Assembly: GCF_014395975.1 (NCBI RefSeq) | Contig: NZ_CP060714.1 | Location: 1,178,001 to 1,242,000 of the forward strand | Reading direction: 5' to 3' | DNA length: 64,000 bases | Source: Diaphorobacter ruginosibacter | GTDB lineage: Bacteria; Pseudomonadota; Gammaproteobacteria; Burkholderiales; Burkholderiaceae_C | The notes under the pieces: model-generated | Told to the model about the DNA's origin: nothing | What the model saw: only the letters and a program-made list of their open reading frames with translations | The model's database searches: none | Position numbers and translations under genes: made by a program | Part shown: in pieces, positions 47,025-54,394 of the stretch | How the letters are laid out: the number at the start of each line of letters is the position of its first letter | Position numbering within the stretch: position 1 is the first letter of the stretch

Positions 47025-47837
47025 TCACTTCAACCACTTCTGTGCCGATGCCTTCAAGCCGCCGCGATGATCGATCTGATTCCAGGTGAAGCGCAGCACC
47101 CGTGCATAGTCTGCGTCATCCGCAGGAAACATGAACCCCAGCATGTTCACCGGCGTCAAGGGCTTGTCGAGAAACGCGGCGTGCAGGCGGGGATCGGTGT
47201 GTGCGTAGTGCAGTGCCTCGTAGGTCTCCGTGATCATCACGTCGCCCTTGCCCTCGGCAATCAGGGCAGGGATTTCGGCGTTCTTGTCGTGCGTGCTGAC
47301 CTGCGCCGCCGTGAGGTTCTGCAGTACATAGGCCTCGTTCGTGCCGCCAGGGTTCTTGATGACGCGAACGCTGCCCTGGTTGAGGCTTTCCGGCGTGGTG
47401 AACTTCTGTTTGTCGGCATTGCGCACCAGGGCCACCTTGCCGAATGGCGCGTAGCCCGGCAGCATGTCTGCCTGCGTAATGCGTGCCACGTTGCGGGTGA
47501 TGCCGCCCACGGCGACGTCGTAGCGATCGGCCTTCAGGTCCGGCATGAGCTGCGGCCATGTGGTTGGCACCCACTCGATCTTCACGCCCATTTCCTTGGC
47601 CATGGCCTCGATCACGTCGACGTCGTGGCCGCTGTAGCCGGCATCCGTCTTGATCGCGAAGGGGCGATAGTCGCCGGTCGTGCCGACACGCAGCGTCTTT
47701 GTCTGCATGATTTTGTCCAGGCGCGGCCCGGCCTGCGCTGCGGAGCCCACCAGCAGGCCGGTGCCTGCCGCGATGGAGAGCGTGAGCGCGACGAGAGAGC
47801 GGGAATGGGGGTGGGGATGGGCGTGGGAATGACGCAT
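47025..47837 (-). CDS. periplasmic cyclohexadienyl dehydratase-like (PheC-like) / solute-binding family 3 protein
   Basis: The 270-residue protein has a signal peptide with an unusual His-rich start (MRHSHAHPHPHSRS) and cleavage near AAQA-GP (about 36), followed by a type-3 periplasmic binding fold. RLDKIMQTKTLRVGTTGDYRPF, PTTWPQLMPDL and VIKNPGGTNEAYV closely follow PheC, the periplasmic prephenate/arogenate dehydratase, in which the binding fold has become an enzyme. No amino-acid permease genes adjoin it, which favours an enzyme over a transporter. CAGGAGA precedes ATG 47837. It is divergent from a LysE exporter. Confidence 0.75.
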   Translation of the reverse strand: MRHSHAHPHPHSRSLVALTLSIAAGTGLLVGSAAQAGPRLDKIMQTKTLRVGTTGDYRPFAIKTDAGYSGHDVDVIEAMAKEMGVKIEWVPTTWPQLMPDLKADRYDVAVGGITRNVARITQADMLPGYAPFGKVALVRNADKQKFTTPESLNQGSVRVIKNPGGTNEAYVLQNLTAAQVSTHDKNAEIPALIAEGKGDVMITETYEALHYAHTDPRLHAAFLDKPLTPVNMLGFMFPADDADYARVLRFTWNQIDHRGGLKASAQKWLK

Positions 47838-47955
47838 GGTTTTTGTCTCCTGAATTGAAAAGGGGCGGGGTTCCTGGCGGAGTGCAGCAGTACCAACACA
47901 AAGGCAGGCCAAGTATTACACTTCGCAGACCCCATATTCCTAAGGCAGGACGATC

Positions 47956-48594
47956 ATGGATGCGCTCCTCTTCATTCCCGTTTCCATTGCCATCTCACTC
48001 ACGCCGGGCCCCAACAATTTCTGCGGGCTCAACAACGGCATCCGGGCAGGTGTCGTGCCGGCGCTGATGGCGACCACGGGCCGCGTCGCCGCCTTCGCGA
48101 TCTTTCTGGCCGTGTCGGCCATCGGGCTGGGTGCGATGCTGCTGGCCTCTGAAACGGCGTTCCTGGCGGTGAAGTGGATCGGTGCGGTCTACCTGTTCTG
48201 GATTGGCTGGAAGGCCTGGCGCAGCCGCGATTTTGGTGGCGCGGCGATGATCGAGAACGGGGATGGCACGGCATCGGCCGAGGCAAAGCATTACTCCGTG
48301 AAGACGCTGGCGATGCAGGAGTTTCTGCTCGGTATCACCAATCCCAAGGCCATCATCCTGTTCGCAGCCATCTTCCCGCAGTTCATCGATCCATCGAAGC
48401 CAGCCGCGCAGCAGTTCCTGGTGCTCGGCTCGATCTACCTGATGGCGGAGTATGTCTCTACGCTGGTCTACGCGTCCTGCGGAAGGCAGATCAGGCGCTG
48501 GATCCGCACGCCCAAGGGCGTGATCCGGCTCAATCGCGCAACCGGCGGTTTCTTCATGGGGGCCGGTGGCCTTTTATTGGCGACCCAGCGCTGA
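47956..48594 (+). CDS. LysE/RhtB-family amino-acid exporter
   Basis: The 212-residue membrane protein has the LysE opening (SISLTPGPNNFCGLNNGIRAG, with the TPGP motif) and about six hydrophobic segments. Family members export amino acids or their analogues across the inner membrane. It is divergent from the PheC-like gene with 118 bases between, and ends at a bidirectional terminator shared with gdhA. The substrate is unknown; an aromatic amino acid would fit the neighbour. Confidence 0.9.
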   Translation: MDALLFIPVSIAISLTPGPNNFCGLNNGIRAGVVPALMATTGRVAAFAIFLAVSAIGLGAMLLASETAFLAVKWIGAVYLFWIGWKAWRSRDFGGAAMIENGDGTASAEAKHYSVKTLAMQEFLLGITNPKAIILFAAIFPQFIDPSKPAAQQFLVLGSIYLMAEYVSTLVYASCGRQIRRWIRTPKGVIRLNRATGGFFMGAGGLLLATQR

Positions 48595-48617
48595 GCAAAT
48601 TGTCTAAGGCGTTCCAA

Positions 48618-48647
48618 TAAAAAAACCGCCTCGAAGGGCGGTCTTTT
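48618..48647. terminator. bidirectional terminator between lysE-type gene and gdhA
   Basis: Stem ACCGCC (48625-48630) / GGCGGT (48637-48642) is flanked by a run of seven A on the left and CTTTT on the right, so it can end transcription of both converging genes. Confidence 0.85.
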
Positions 48648-48685
48648 AGGGGGGCAGAGGTGATCGGTTTTTGATGGGATGAGGA

Positions 48686-50029
48686 TCAGATCACGCCCTG
48701 GGCGATCATCGCGTCGGCCACCTTCACGAAGCCGGCAATGTTCGCGCCGTCGATGTAGCTCACGGTGCCGTCGGCGCGCTTGCCGTGCTTCAGGCAGGCT
48801 GCGTGGATGTTCTGCATGATCTGCAGCAGGCGTGCATCCACTTCCTCGCGGTTCCACGACAGGCGCATTGCGTTCTGGCTCATTTCGAGGCCGGAGGTCG
48901 CCACGCCGCCGGCGTTCGAGGCCTTGCCCGGTGCGTACAGCACGCCGGCAGCCTCGAAGGCCTTGGCAGCCTCGATGGTGGACGGCATGTTGGCGCCTTC
49001 GGCCACGCAGACCACGCCGTTCTTGATCAGCACCTTGGCGTCGTTTTCGTCGAGCTCGTTCTGCGTCGCGCAGGGCAGTGCGATATCCACCGGAACATGC
49101 CATGGGCGCACACCTGCTTCGAACTTGGCACCCACACGGGCGGCATAGTCGTTCACGCGGCCGTACAGGTGGTTCTTGATTTCCATGAGGACGGCCAGCT
49201 TCTCCGTGGTGAAGCCCTCTTCGTCGATCACGGTGCCCGAGGAGTCGGACACGGTCACCACCTTGGCGCCCAGTTGCATGGCCTTTTCCACCGCATACTG
49301 CGCCACGTTGCCCGAGCCGGACACGGAGACGCGCATGCCGTCGAAGCTCTTGCCGCGGGTCTTCAGCATTTCGTCCGCGAAATAGACCGTGCCGTAGCCC
49401 GTTGCCTCGGGGCGGATCAGCGAGCCGCCGAAGGCCAGGCCCTTGCCGGTGAACACCGAGGCGGCGCTGTTGGCCAGTTTCTTGTACATGCCGGCCATGT
49501 AGCCCACTTCACGGCCACCCACGCCGATGTCGCCTGCCGGCACATCGGTGTCGGGGCCCACGTGGCGGAACAGTTCGGTCACGAAGGCCTGGCAGAAGCG
49601 CATCACTTCAGAAGGGCTCTTGCCCTTGGGGTCGAAGTCGGAACCGCCCTTGCCGCCGCCCATGGGCAGCGTGGTCAGTGCGTTCTTGAAGGTCTGCTCG
49701 AAGGCCAGGAACTTCAGCACGGACAGATTCACCGAGGGGTGGAAGCGCAGGCCGCCCTTGAAGGGGCCGATCGCCATGCTGTGCTGAATGCGGAAGCCGC
49801 GGTTGACCTGCACGTTGCCGTGATCGTCGGTCCAGGACACGCGGAACATCATCACGCGCTCGGGTTCCACCAGGCGCTCCAGCAGGCCGTGCTCCGCATA
49901 GCGCGGATTCTTCTCGATGAAGGGCCACAGGCTTTCCATCACTTCGGTGACTGCCTGCAGGAATTCGGGTTGGCCTGGGTTGCGTTGGGCGACTTGTTCG
50001 AGGAATTGCCCGACGGATGCGTGCTTCAT
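48686..50029 (-). CDS. gdhA: NADP-type glutamate dehydrogenase
   Basis: The 447-residue class I hexameric enzyme makes glutamate from 2-oxoglutarate and ammonium. It has GGLRFHPSVNLSVLKFLAFEQ, the catalytic-lysine segment LPMGGGKGGSDFDPKG, PAGDIGVGGREVGYM and the Rossmann motif SGSGNVAQYAVEK. Length and sequence match the anabolic NADPH form. An AAGG site precedes ATG 50029. The upstream region has dyads resembling NtrC sites (50098-50122), which would link it to nitrogen control. Confidence 0.96.
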   Translation of the reverse strand: MKHASVGQFLEQVAQRNPGQPEFLQAVTEVMESLWPFIEKNPRYAEHGLLERLVEPERVMMFRVSWTDDHGNVQVNRGFRIQHSMAIGPFKGGLRFHPSVNLSVLKFLAFEQTFKNALTTLPMGGGKGGSDFDPKGKSPSEVMRFCQAFVTELFRHVGPDTDVPAGDIGVGGREVGYMAGMYKKLANSAASVFTGKGLAFGGSLIRPEATGYGTVYFADEMLKTRGKSFDGMRVSVSGSGNVAQYAVEKAMQLGAKVVTVSDSSGTVIDEEGFTTEKLAVLMEIKNHLYGRVNDYAARVGAKFEAGVRPWHVPVDIALPCATQNELDENDAKVLIKNGVVCVAEGANMPSTIEAAKAFEAAGVLYAPGKASNAGGVATSGLEMSQNAMRLSWNREEVDARLLQIMQNIHAACLKHGKRADGTVSYIDGANIAGFVKVADAMIAQGVI

Positions 50030-50097
50030 AAAGCGGAACCTTCTAACTTAGTGACAACGTGTTGCTGGAGTGCAGGCGACATTATGCCAAAAAGACA

Positions 50098-50247
50098 TGG
50101 TGCTATGCACCAAAATGGTAGTGATGCACCTATAACGCTCAGATCTCTACTGTTTTGATCAAAAACGGGGTTGTATTTGCACGAAATTGGTGAAGTGATT
50201 GCGCTGAATTGGTGCTTTGTCGCGTCGCCACTTGGCACGCTGCATGC
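50098..50247 (+). promoter_or_regulatory. sigma54-like promoter with upstream NtrC-like dyads
   Basis: TTGGCACGCTGCATGC (50232-50247) has the invariant GG (-24) and GC (-12) exactly ten bases apart and matches the sigma54 consensus TGGCACG-N4-TTGCA in all but one position. About 110-150 bases upstream are a perfect palindrome TGGTGC-TAT-GCACCA (50098-50112) and TGCACC-AAAAT-GGTAGT (50106-50122), similar to NtrC half-sites TGCACC/GGTGCA with their 5-base spacing. The promoter points away from gdhA towards the small gene at 50383. The rest of the 353-base gap (50030-50382) holds nothing else I recognise. Confidence 0.55.
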
Positions 50248-50382
50248 ATTGAACCGATGCGAACCCAAGGTGACGAAGCGAGCCTCCGGGCAAGGATGGA
50301 CATGGCGCTGTCACCGTGGGAGTTCACAGTTCACGAAAGCCCGGACAAGGAAGCGGGCAGATGGTCAGGAAGGAGTGCCGAG

Positions 50383-50664
50383 ATGCCGACGATGACAGCG
50401 ATGACGAGAGCATGCGCATTGAGCGCGACCGCCATGGCGGCGACCGTCATGTTGGCGGGGCCGGCCGCGACGCGTGTTGTGGGAGGTGCGAGAGCATCGG
50501 CATGGATGGACGCGCAGGCGGCGGGGCCGCAAGCGCTCCTGCCGGGAGCGCTCCGGGCCGGCAGCCCATTGGTGGCTGCCAGCCGGGGGATGCGTCAGGA
50601 GATTGGCGATGCCGTGCCCTGGTACGAGGACGAGGCTGACGACAGCAACAACGGCAGGGGATGA
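50383..50664 (+). CDS. small hypothetical secreted protein
   Basis: The 93-residue product has a signal-peptide-like start (MPTMTAMTRACALSATAMAATVMLAGPAA, possible cleavage near 25-29), an Ala/Gly-rich middle and an acidic C-terminus (PWYEDEADDSNNGRG). It is not a family I recognise. The case for a real gene is a strong AAGGAG ribosome binding site eight bases before ATG 50383, a plausible export signal, and a sigma54-like promoter about 135 bases upstream. It converges on mutL with 18 bases between. Confidence 0.5.
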   Translation: MPTMTAMTRACALSATAMAATVMLAGPAATRVVGGARASAWMDAQAAGPQALLPGALRAGSPLVAASRGMRQEIGDAVPWYEDEADDSNNGRG

Positions 50665-50682
50665 GCCGGCCCTGGGGTGTGT

Positions 50683-52692
50683 TTAGCGGCCGCGCAGGAA
50701 CAGCGCGTCCAGCTCCTTCATTGTCAGTTGGCGCCATGTGGGGCGACCGTGGTTGCATTGATCCGATCGGTCGGTCACTTCCATCTGGCGCAGCAGGGCG
50801 TTCATCTCGTCGAGCGTGAGCCGGCGATTCGCGCGAACGGCGCCATGGCATGCCATGGTGGCAAGGATCTCATTGCGGGCGCGCTGCACCACCGTGCTCG
50901 CATCCTGCTGCGACAATTCGGCCAGGACGCTGCGCGCGAGCTCCACGGGGTCGCCCGCGGCCAGTGCGGTTGGCACGGCGCGTACCGCCAGCGTGCGTGG
51001 AGAGAAGGGCGCTATCTCCATGCCGAGCAGTGCCAGGGTTTCGCCATGCGACTCGGCAGCCGCCACCTCGTGCGGCGTGGCGGCGAAGGTGGCGGGGATC
51101 AGCAGTGGCTGGCTGGCGATGCGCGCGGACTCATCGATCACCTGGCTCTTGAGGCGCTCGTAGACGATGCGCTCATGGGCCGCATGCATGTCCACGATGA
51201 TCATGCCGTGCGCGTTCTCGGCGAGGATGTAGACGCCGTGGATCTGTGCCACCGCACGGCCGAGGGGCCATGGCGATGCATCGGCCTCGGTTGCGGCGGA
51301 AGCCGGAGGGAGCGCAGCGGCGAAGGCTCCTTCATCGGGCGCCGCTGATATCGCAGCCGTCCCTGGCTGCGCCATGGCGCGCGGAGCACCCCAGAGGGCT
51401 TGCAGATCCTCCACCTTGTGGCCCACTCGCTCCTCGAAAGGCATGGCAGCCTGGGCCTTCCAGTTGGGGGCAGGTGCCCACGCCGATGGAGCAGTGACGG
51501 ACGATGCCCCTGATGCCGTCGGCTGAGAGAAAGCGGGCGCAAGCGCGGGTGAGAACGGTGTGGTTGCTGCTGCCCCGACAGAGCCCGGGGCGGCGTCCGA
51601 AGTTGCTGCGGCTGCCGCCAGCGCCTGAGCGCGCGGCACGGCCAGCGCATTTTCCACGGCATGGCGGACGGCCTGGTGCACTTCGCGGCTGTCGCGAAAG
51701 CGCACCTCGATCTTGGTGGGGTGCACGTTCACATCGACGCGCAGCGGATCGATCTCGACGAACAGCGCATAGACCGGCTGCTTCTGCCCGTGCAGCACAT
51801 CCTCGTAGGCGCTGCGTGCGGCATGCGTGAGCACCTTGTCGCGCACGAAGCGGCCGTTCACGTAGCAGAACTGCTGATCGGCGCGCGAGCGCGCTGCGTC
51901 GGGCAGGCCCGCGCGTCCCGTGACGGTGACATTGCCGAGCTTGAAAGCCACGGCGACCGAGTCCTCGAGGAAGTCGGCGCCCATCACATCGCTGAGGCGG
52001 CGGTCCAGCGCCTCGCGTTGCCGGTTTTCGTCAGCCGTGTCGGCTGTCTCCAGCGTGGAGCGCCACTGCTCGACCAGCTTGCCTTCGTGCCAGATGGCAA
52101 AGCCCACGTCGGGGCGGGCCAGCGCATGGCGTCGCACGGCTTCCACGCAGTGGGCCAGTTCGGTGGCGTCGGTCTTGAGAAACTTGCGGCGCGCGGGCGT
52201 GGAGAAGAACAGCTCCTTCACCTCCACGGTCGTGCCGCGGCTGCGGGCCGCGGGGCGCAGTTCGCCGCTGCGCGCATCGAGCAGGAAGGCGCTCGCCTGG
52301 TCCTGCGTGCGCGAGAGGAGGGCCGTCTCCGACACGGAGGAGATGGCCGCCAGCGCCTCGCCTCGAAAACCCATCGTGTTCACCGATTCCAGATCGTGCA
52401 GGTTGCTGATCTTGCTGGTGGCATGGCGGCGCAGGGCCACGGGCAGCTCCTCGGGCGGAATGCCGACCCCGTCGTCTTCCACGGAAATCAGCCGGACGCC
52501 GCCGGCCAGCAGCCGCACGGTGACTTGCCGGGCACCTGCATCCAGTGCGTTGTCGACGAGCTCCCGGACCGCGGATGCGGGGCGTTCCACCACCTCGCCC
52601 GCGGCGATCTGGCTGATCAGCTCGTCGGGAAGGTCACGAATCGGGCGGCGCGCAGTCTCGGGACTGGAGGGAGAGAGGTTGGCTTCATTCAC
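50683..52692 (-). CDS. mutL: DNA mismatch repair protein MutL, endonuclease type
   Basis: The 669-residue protein has the GHKL ATPase domain (residues about 20-350; VRELVDNALDAGA, VEDDGVGI, MGFRGEALAAISSV), a long Ala/Pro-rich linker (about 360-470) and a C-terminal dimerization domain with DMHAAHERIVYERL, ACHGAVRA and CNHGRPT. These are the metal-site motifs of MutL proteins that nick DNA themselves, as in Neisseria and in bacteria without MutH. The start is GTG 52692; no in-frame ATG lies nearby. Confidence 0.95.
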   Translation of the reverse strand: MNEANLSPSSPETARRPIRDLPDELISQIAAGEVVERPASAVRELVDNALDAGARQVTVRLLAGGVRLISVEDDGVGIPPEELPVALRRHATSKISNLHDLESVNTMGFRGEALAAISSVSETALLSRTQDQASAFLLDARSGELRPAARSRGTTVEVKELFFSTPARRKFLKTDATELAHCVEAVRRHALARPDVGFAIWHEGKLVEQWRSTLETADTADENRQREALDRRLSDVMGADFLEDSVAVAFKLGNVTVTGRAGLPDAARSRADQQFCYVNGRFVRDKVLTHAARSAYEDVLHGQKQPVYALFVEIDPLRVDVNVHPTKIEVRFRDSREVHQAVRHAVENALAVPRAQALAAAAATSDAAPGSVGAAATTPFSPALAPAFSQPTASGASSVTAPSAWAPAPNWKAQAAMPFEERVGHKVEDLQALWGAPRAMAQPGTAAISAAPDEGAFAAALPPASAATEADASPWPLGRAVAQIHGVYILAENAHGMIIVDMHAAHERIVYERLKSQVIDESARIASQPLLIPATFAATPHEVAAAESHGETLALLGMEIAPFSPRTLAVRAVPTALAAGDPVELARSVLAELSQQDASTVVQRARNEILATMACHGAVRANRRLTLDEMNALLRQMEVTDRSDQCNHGRPTWRQLTMKELDALFLRGR

Positions 52693-52819
52693 GATTCCAT
52701 TCTAGTGTTGAGACATGTCCTTTGCGGCTGTCCAGGAACCGGCCCCAATCTCCACCCGGGCCGGTGGATGCCGTCGATGCGCTACAGTCCGGGGCTTCTC
52801 TCAGTACCGGGGATCTGGA

Positions 52820-53482
52820 TTGGAAATCGTCAGTTTTTTGATCGACTTCATTTTGCACATCGACAAGCATCTTGAAGCCTTCGTGGTCACGTATGGACCG
52901 TGGGTCTATGCCCTGTTGTTCATCATCGTGTTCGTGGAAACAGGCGTGGTCGTCATGCCGTTTCTGCCGGGCGATTCACTGCTGTTCATCGTGGGCGCGA
53001 TGTGCGGCGCGGGGCTGATGAATTTCGCGATCGCCGTGCCCGTGCTGCTGGCGGCAGCGATCCTCGGAGACCAGTGCAACTACACCATCGGCCGCTATCT
53101 GGGGCCCAAGGTGTTCCAGTGGGAGGATTCGCGCTGGTTCAACAAGAAGGCATTCGACCAGGCGCATGCCTTCTATGAGCGCTATGGCGGCGTGACCATC
53201 ATCCTCGCGCGCTTCATGCCCTTCATCCGTACCTTCGCACCCTTTGTTGCGGGTGTTGCGCACATGACCCGTGCCAAATTCACGATGTTCAATGTGGTGG
53301 GGGCGCTCATCTGGGTCATCGGCATCACTGCAGCGGGCTATTTCTTCGGCAACCTGGAGTGGGTGCGCGCGAATCTCGAGAAGATCATCTGGGGCCTGAT
53401 CCTGGTGCCGGGGCTGATTGCCATCTTTGGTGCCTGGAAGGCTGGCCGGGCGGACAAGGCCGCCACGTCGGCATCGCATTGA
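52820..53482 (+). CDS. DedA-family membrane protein
   Basis: The 220-residue integral membrane protein shows the DedA/SNARE-associated domain: FVETGVVVMPFLPGDSLLFIVGA, GDQCNYTIGRYLG, FYERYGGVTIILARFMPFIRTFAPFVAGVAHM with the conserved arginine pair, and GYFFGN. DedA proteins flip undecaprenyl phosphate or phospholipids and support envelope integrity. I place the start at TTG 52820 because GGGGA precedes it and the family begins here; an open frame to an ATG at 52715 overlaps the mutL promoter area. A strong terminator follows. Confidence 0.9.
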   Translation: MEIVSFLIDFILHIDKHLEAFVVTYGPWVYALLFIIVFVETGVVVMPFLPGDSLLFIVGAMCGAGLMNFAIAVPVLLAAAILGDQCNYTIGRYLGPKVFQWEDSRWFNKKAFDQAHAFYERYGGVTIILARFMPFIRTFAPFVAGVAHMTRAKFTMFNVVGALIWVIGITAAGYFFGNLEWVRANLEKIIWGLILVPGLIAIFGAWKAGRADKAATSASH

Positions 53483-53500
53483 CGAACGCGCCACCGCCCA

Positions 53501-53538
53501 AAAAAAAACCCCTGGAGCCATGCGCTCCAGGGGTTTTT
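53501..53538. terminator. strong intrinsic terminator after dedA-type gene
   Basis: A perfect 10-base stem CCCCTGGAGC (53509-53518) / GCTCCAGGGG (53524-53533) is flanked by eight A (53501-53508) and six T, so it serves both the plus-strand DedA gene and the minus-strand lipoprotein gene that ends at 53558. Confidence 0.95.
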
Positions 53539-53557
53539 TACTTGCGCAGTGCAGACA

Positions 53558-53803
53558 TCAATAGCGATGGCGGCGGTTGTTGCGGTCGCTGTTCTTGCCG
53601 ACCTCGTTGCCGATCAGGGCACCGGCAGCGGCGCCGCCCACGGTGCCCAGTGTGCCGCCGAACACGGCATTGCCAACCAGACCGCCGGCCACGGCGCCTA
53701 CCCCCGTACCCACTTGCGCATTGGAGGGGCGCGAGGCGCAGCCTACCAGGCTCAGCGAGGCCGCACAGGCCAGAGTCGTGACGATGATGCGAATGTTCTT
53801 CAT
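53558..53803 (-). CDS. glycine-zipper lipoprotein (copy 1)
   Basis: The 81-residue product has a lipoprotein signal with lipobox LVGC (Cys22) and a glycine zipper (GTGVGAVAGGLVGNAVFGGTLGTVGGAAAGALIGNEVG, about 33-70) able to pack as a two-helix membrane hairpin, then a short basic tail (NSDRNNRRHRY). It resembles OsmB and other 2TM glycine-zipper envelope proteins of stress responses. It is a clear paralogue of the next gene: 36 of the 38 zipper residues are the same apart from conservative changes. Role unknown beyond the outer-membrane location. Confidence 0.85.
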   Translation of the reverse strand: MKNIRIIVTTLACAASLSLVGCASRPSNAQVGTGVGAVAGGLVGNAVFGGTLGTVGGAAAGALIGNEVGKNSDRNNRRHRY

Positions 53804-53981
53804 GTGTGTACCCCTTTCATTGGTAGCCAAGCGGATGCGCCGACAGCATGTACGGCGCTCCGACGGGGCAGATCCAGATGCCTGCCCATGTACTATCAAC
53901 GTTCGAGATAGGCAATCAGATTACTGAGAAAAGGTTACCAACAGTGTGGTTGGCTGCAAGGCGATACGGCATGGGGTGGCT

Positions 53982-53992
53982 CCCCCCCCCCC
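53982..53992. repeat. homopolymeric C tract
   Basis: Eleven consecutive C lie between the two glycine-zipper genes, 14 bases past the stop of copy 2 and about 180 bases upstream of the start of copy 1. Long mononucleotide runs are slippage-prone; this one is outside any gene, so it could alter promoter spacing or simply be neutral. Confidence 0.9.
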
Positions 53993-54006
53993 ATGCTGTG
54001 TCTCGC

Positions 54007-54234
54007 TCAGCGACGGCGGTCGCGATCCTTGCCGACCTCGTTGCCGATCAGGGCACCGGCGGCAGCGCCGCCCACGGTGCCCAGTGTGCCTCCGAACACG
54101 GCATTGCCTACGACACCGCCCGCCACGGCGCCCACGCCCGTGCCGACCTGCTGATTGGTGGGGTTCGAGGAACAGCCTGCCAGACCCAGGGCTGCGGTGC
54201 AGGCGACTGTAGAGAGGATGATGCGTACATTCAT
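54007..54234 (-). CDS. glycine-zipper lipoprotein (copy 2)
   Basis: The 75-residue product has lipobox LAGC (Cys21) and a glycine zipper nearly identical to that of the downstream copy (GTGVGAVAGGVVGNAVFGGTLGTVGGAAAGALIGNEVGKD), with a shorter basic tail (RDRRR). It lies 203 bases upstream of copy 1 on the same strand and appears to be a tandem duplicate with diverged signal peptide and tail. AGGAG precedes the ATG. Confidence 0.85.
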   Translation of the reverse strand: MNVRIILSTVACTAALGLAGCSSNPTNQQVGTGVGAVAGGVVGNAVFGGTLGTVGGAAAGALIGNEVGKDRDRRR

Positions 54235-54308
54235 GGTGTGCTCCTTCTAGTCGACCACGGATGCGTTGCGAAGGAGTTCACAAGGCGTCGCGGTTCATGC
54301 CTTCAGTG

Positions 54309-54345
54309 TCACCGGGCGTCCGGGATGCCGGGGTAGGCCCGGTGA
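54309..54345 (-). repeat. GC-rich inverted repeat downstream of amiC
   Basis: TCACCGGGC (54309-54317) pairs with GCCCGGTGA (54337-54345) around a 19-base GC-rich loop, 50 bases past the amiC stop. Without a T run it is at best a weak terminator or a 3'-end stabilizer for the amiC transcript. Confidence 0.45.
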
Positions 54346-54394
54346 TGCGATGCCTGTAGGAACGGGACCCACCTACCCCTGCGGATCGCGCGTC

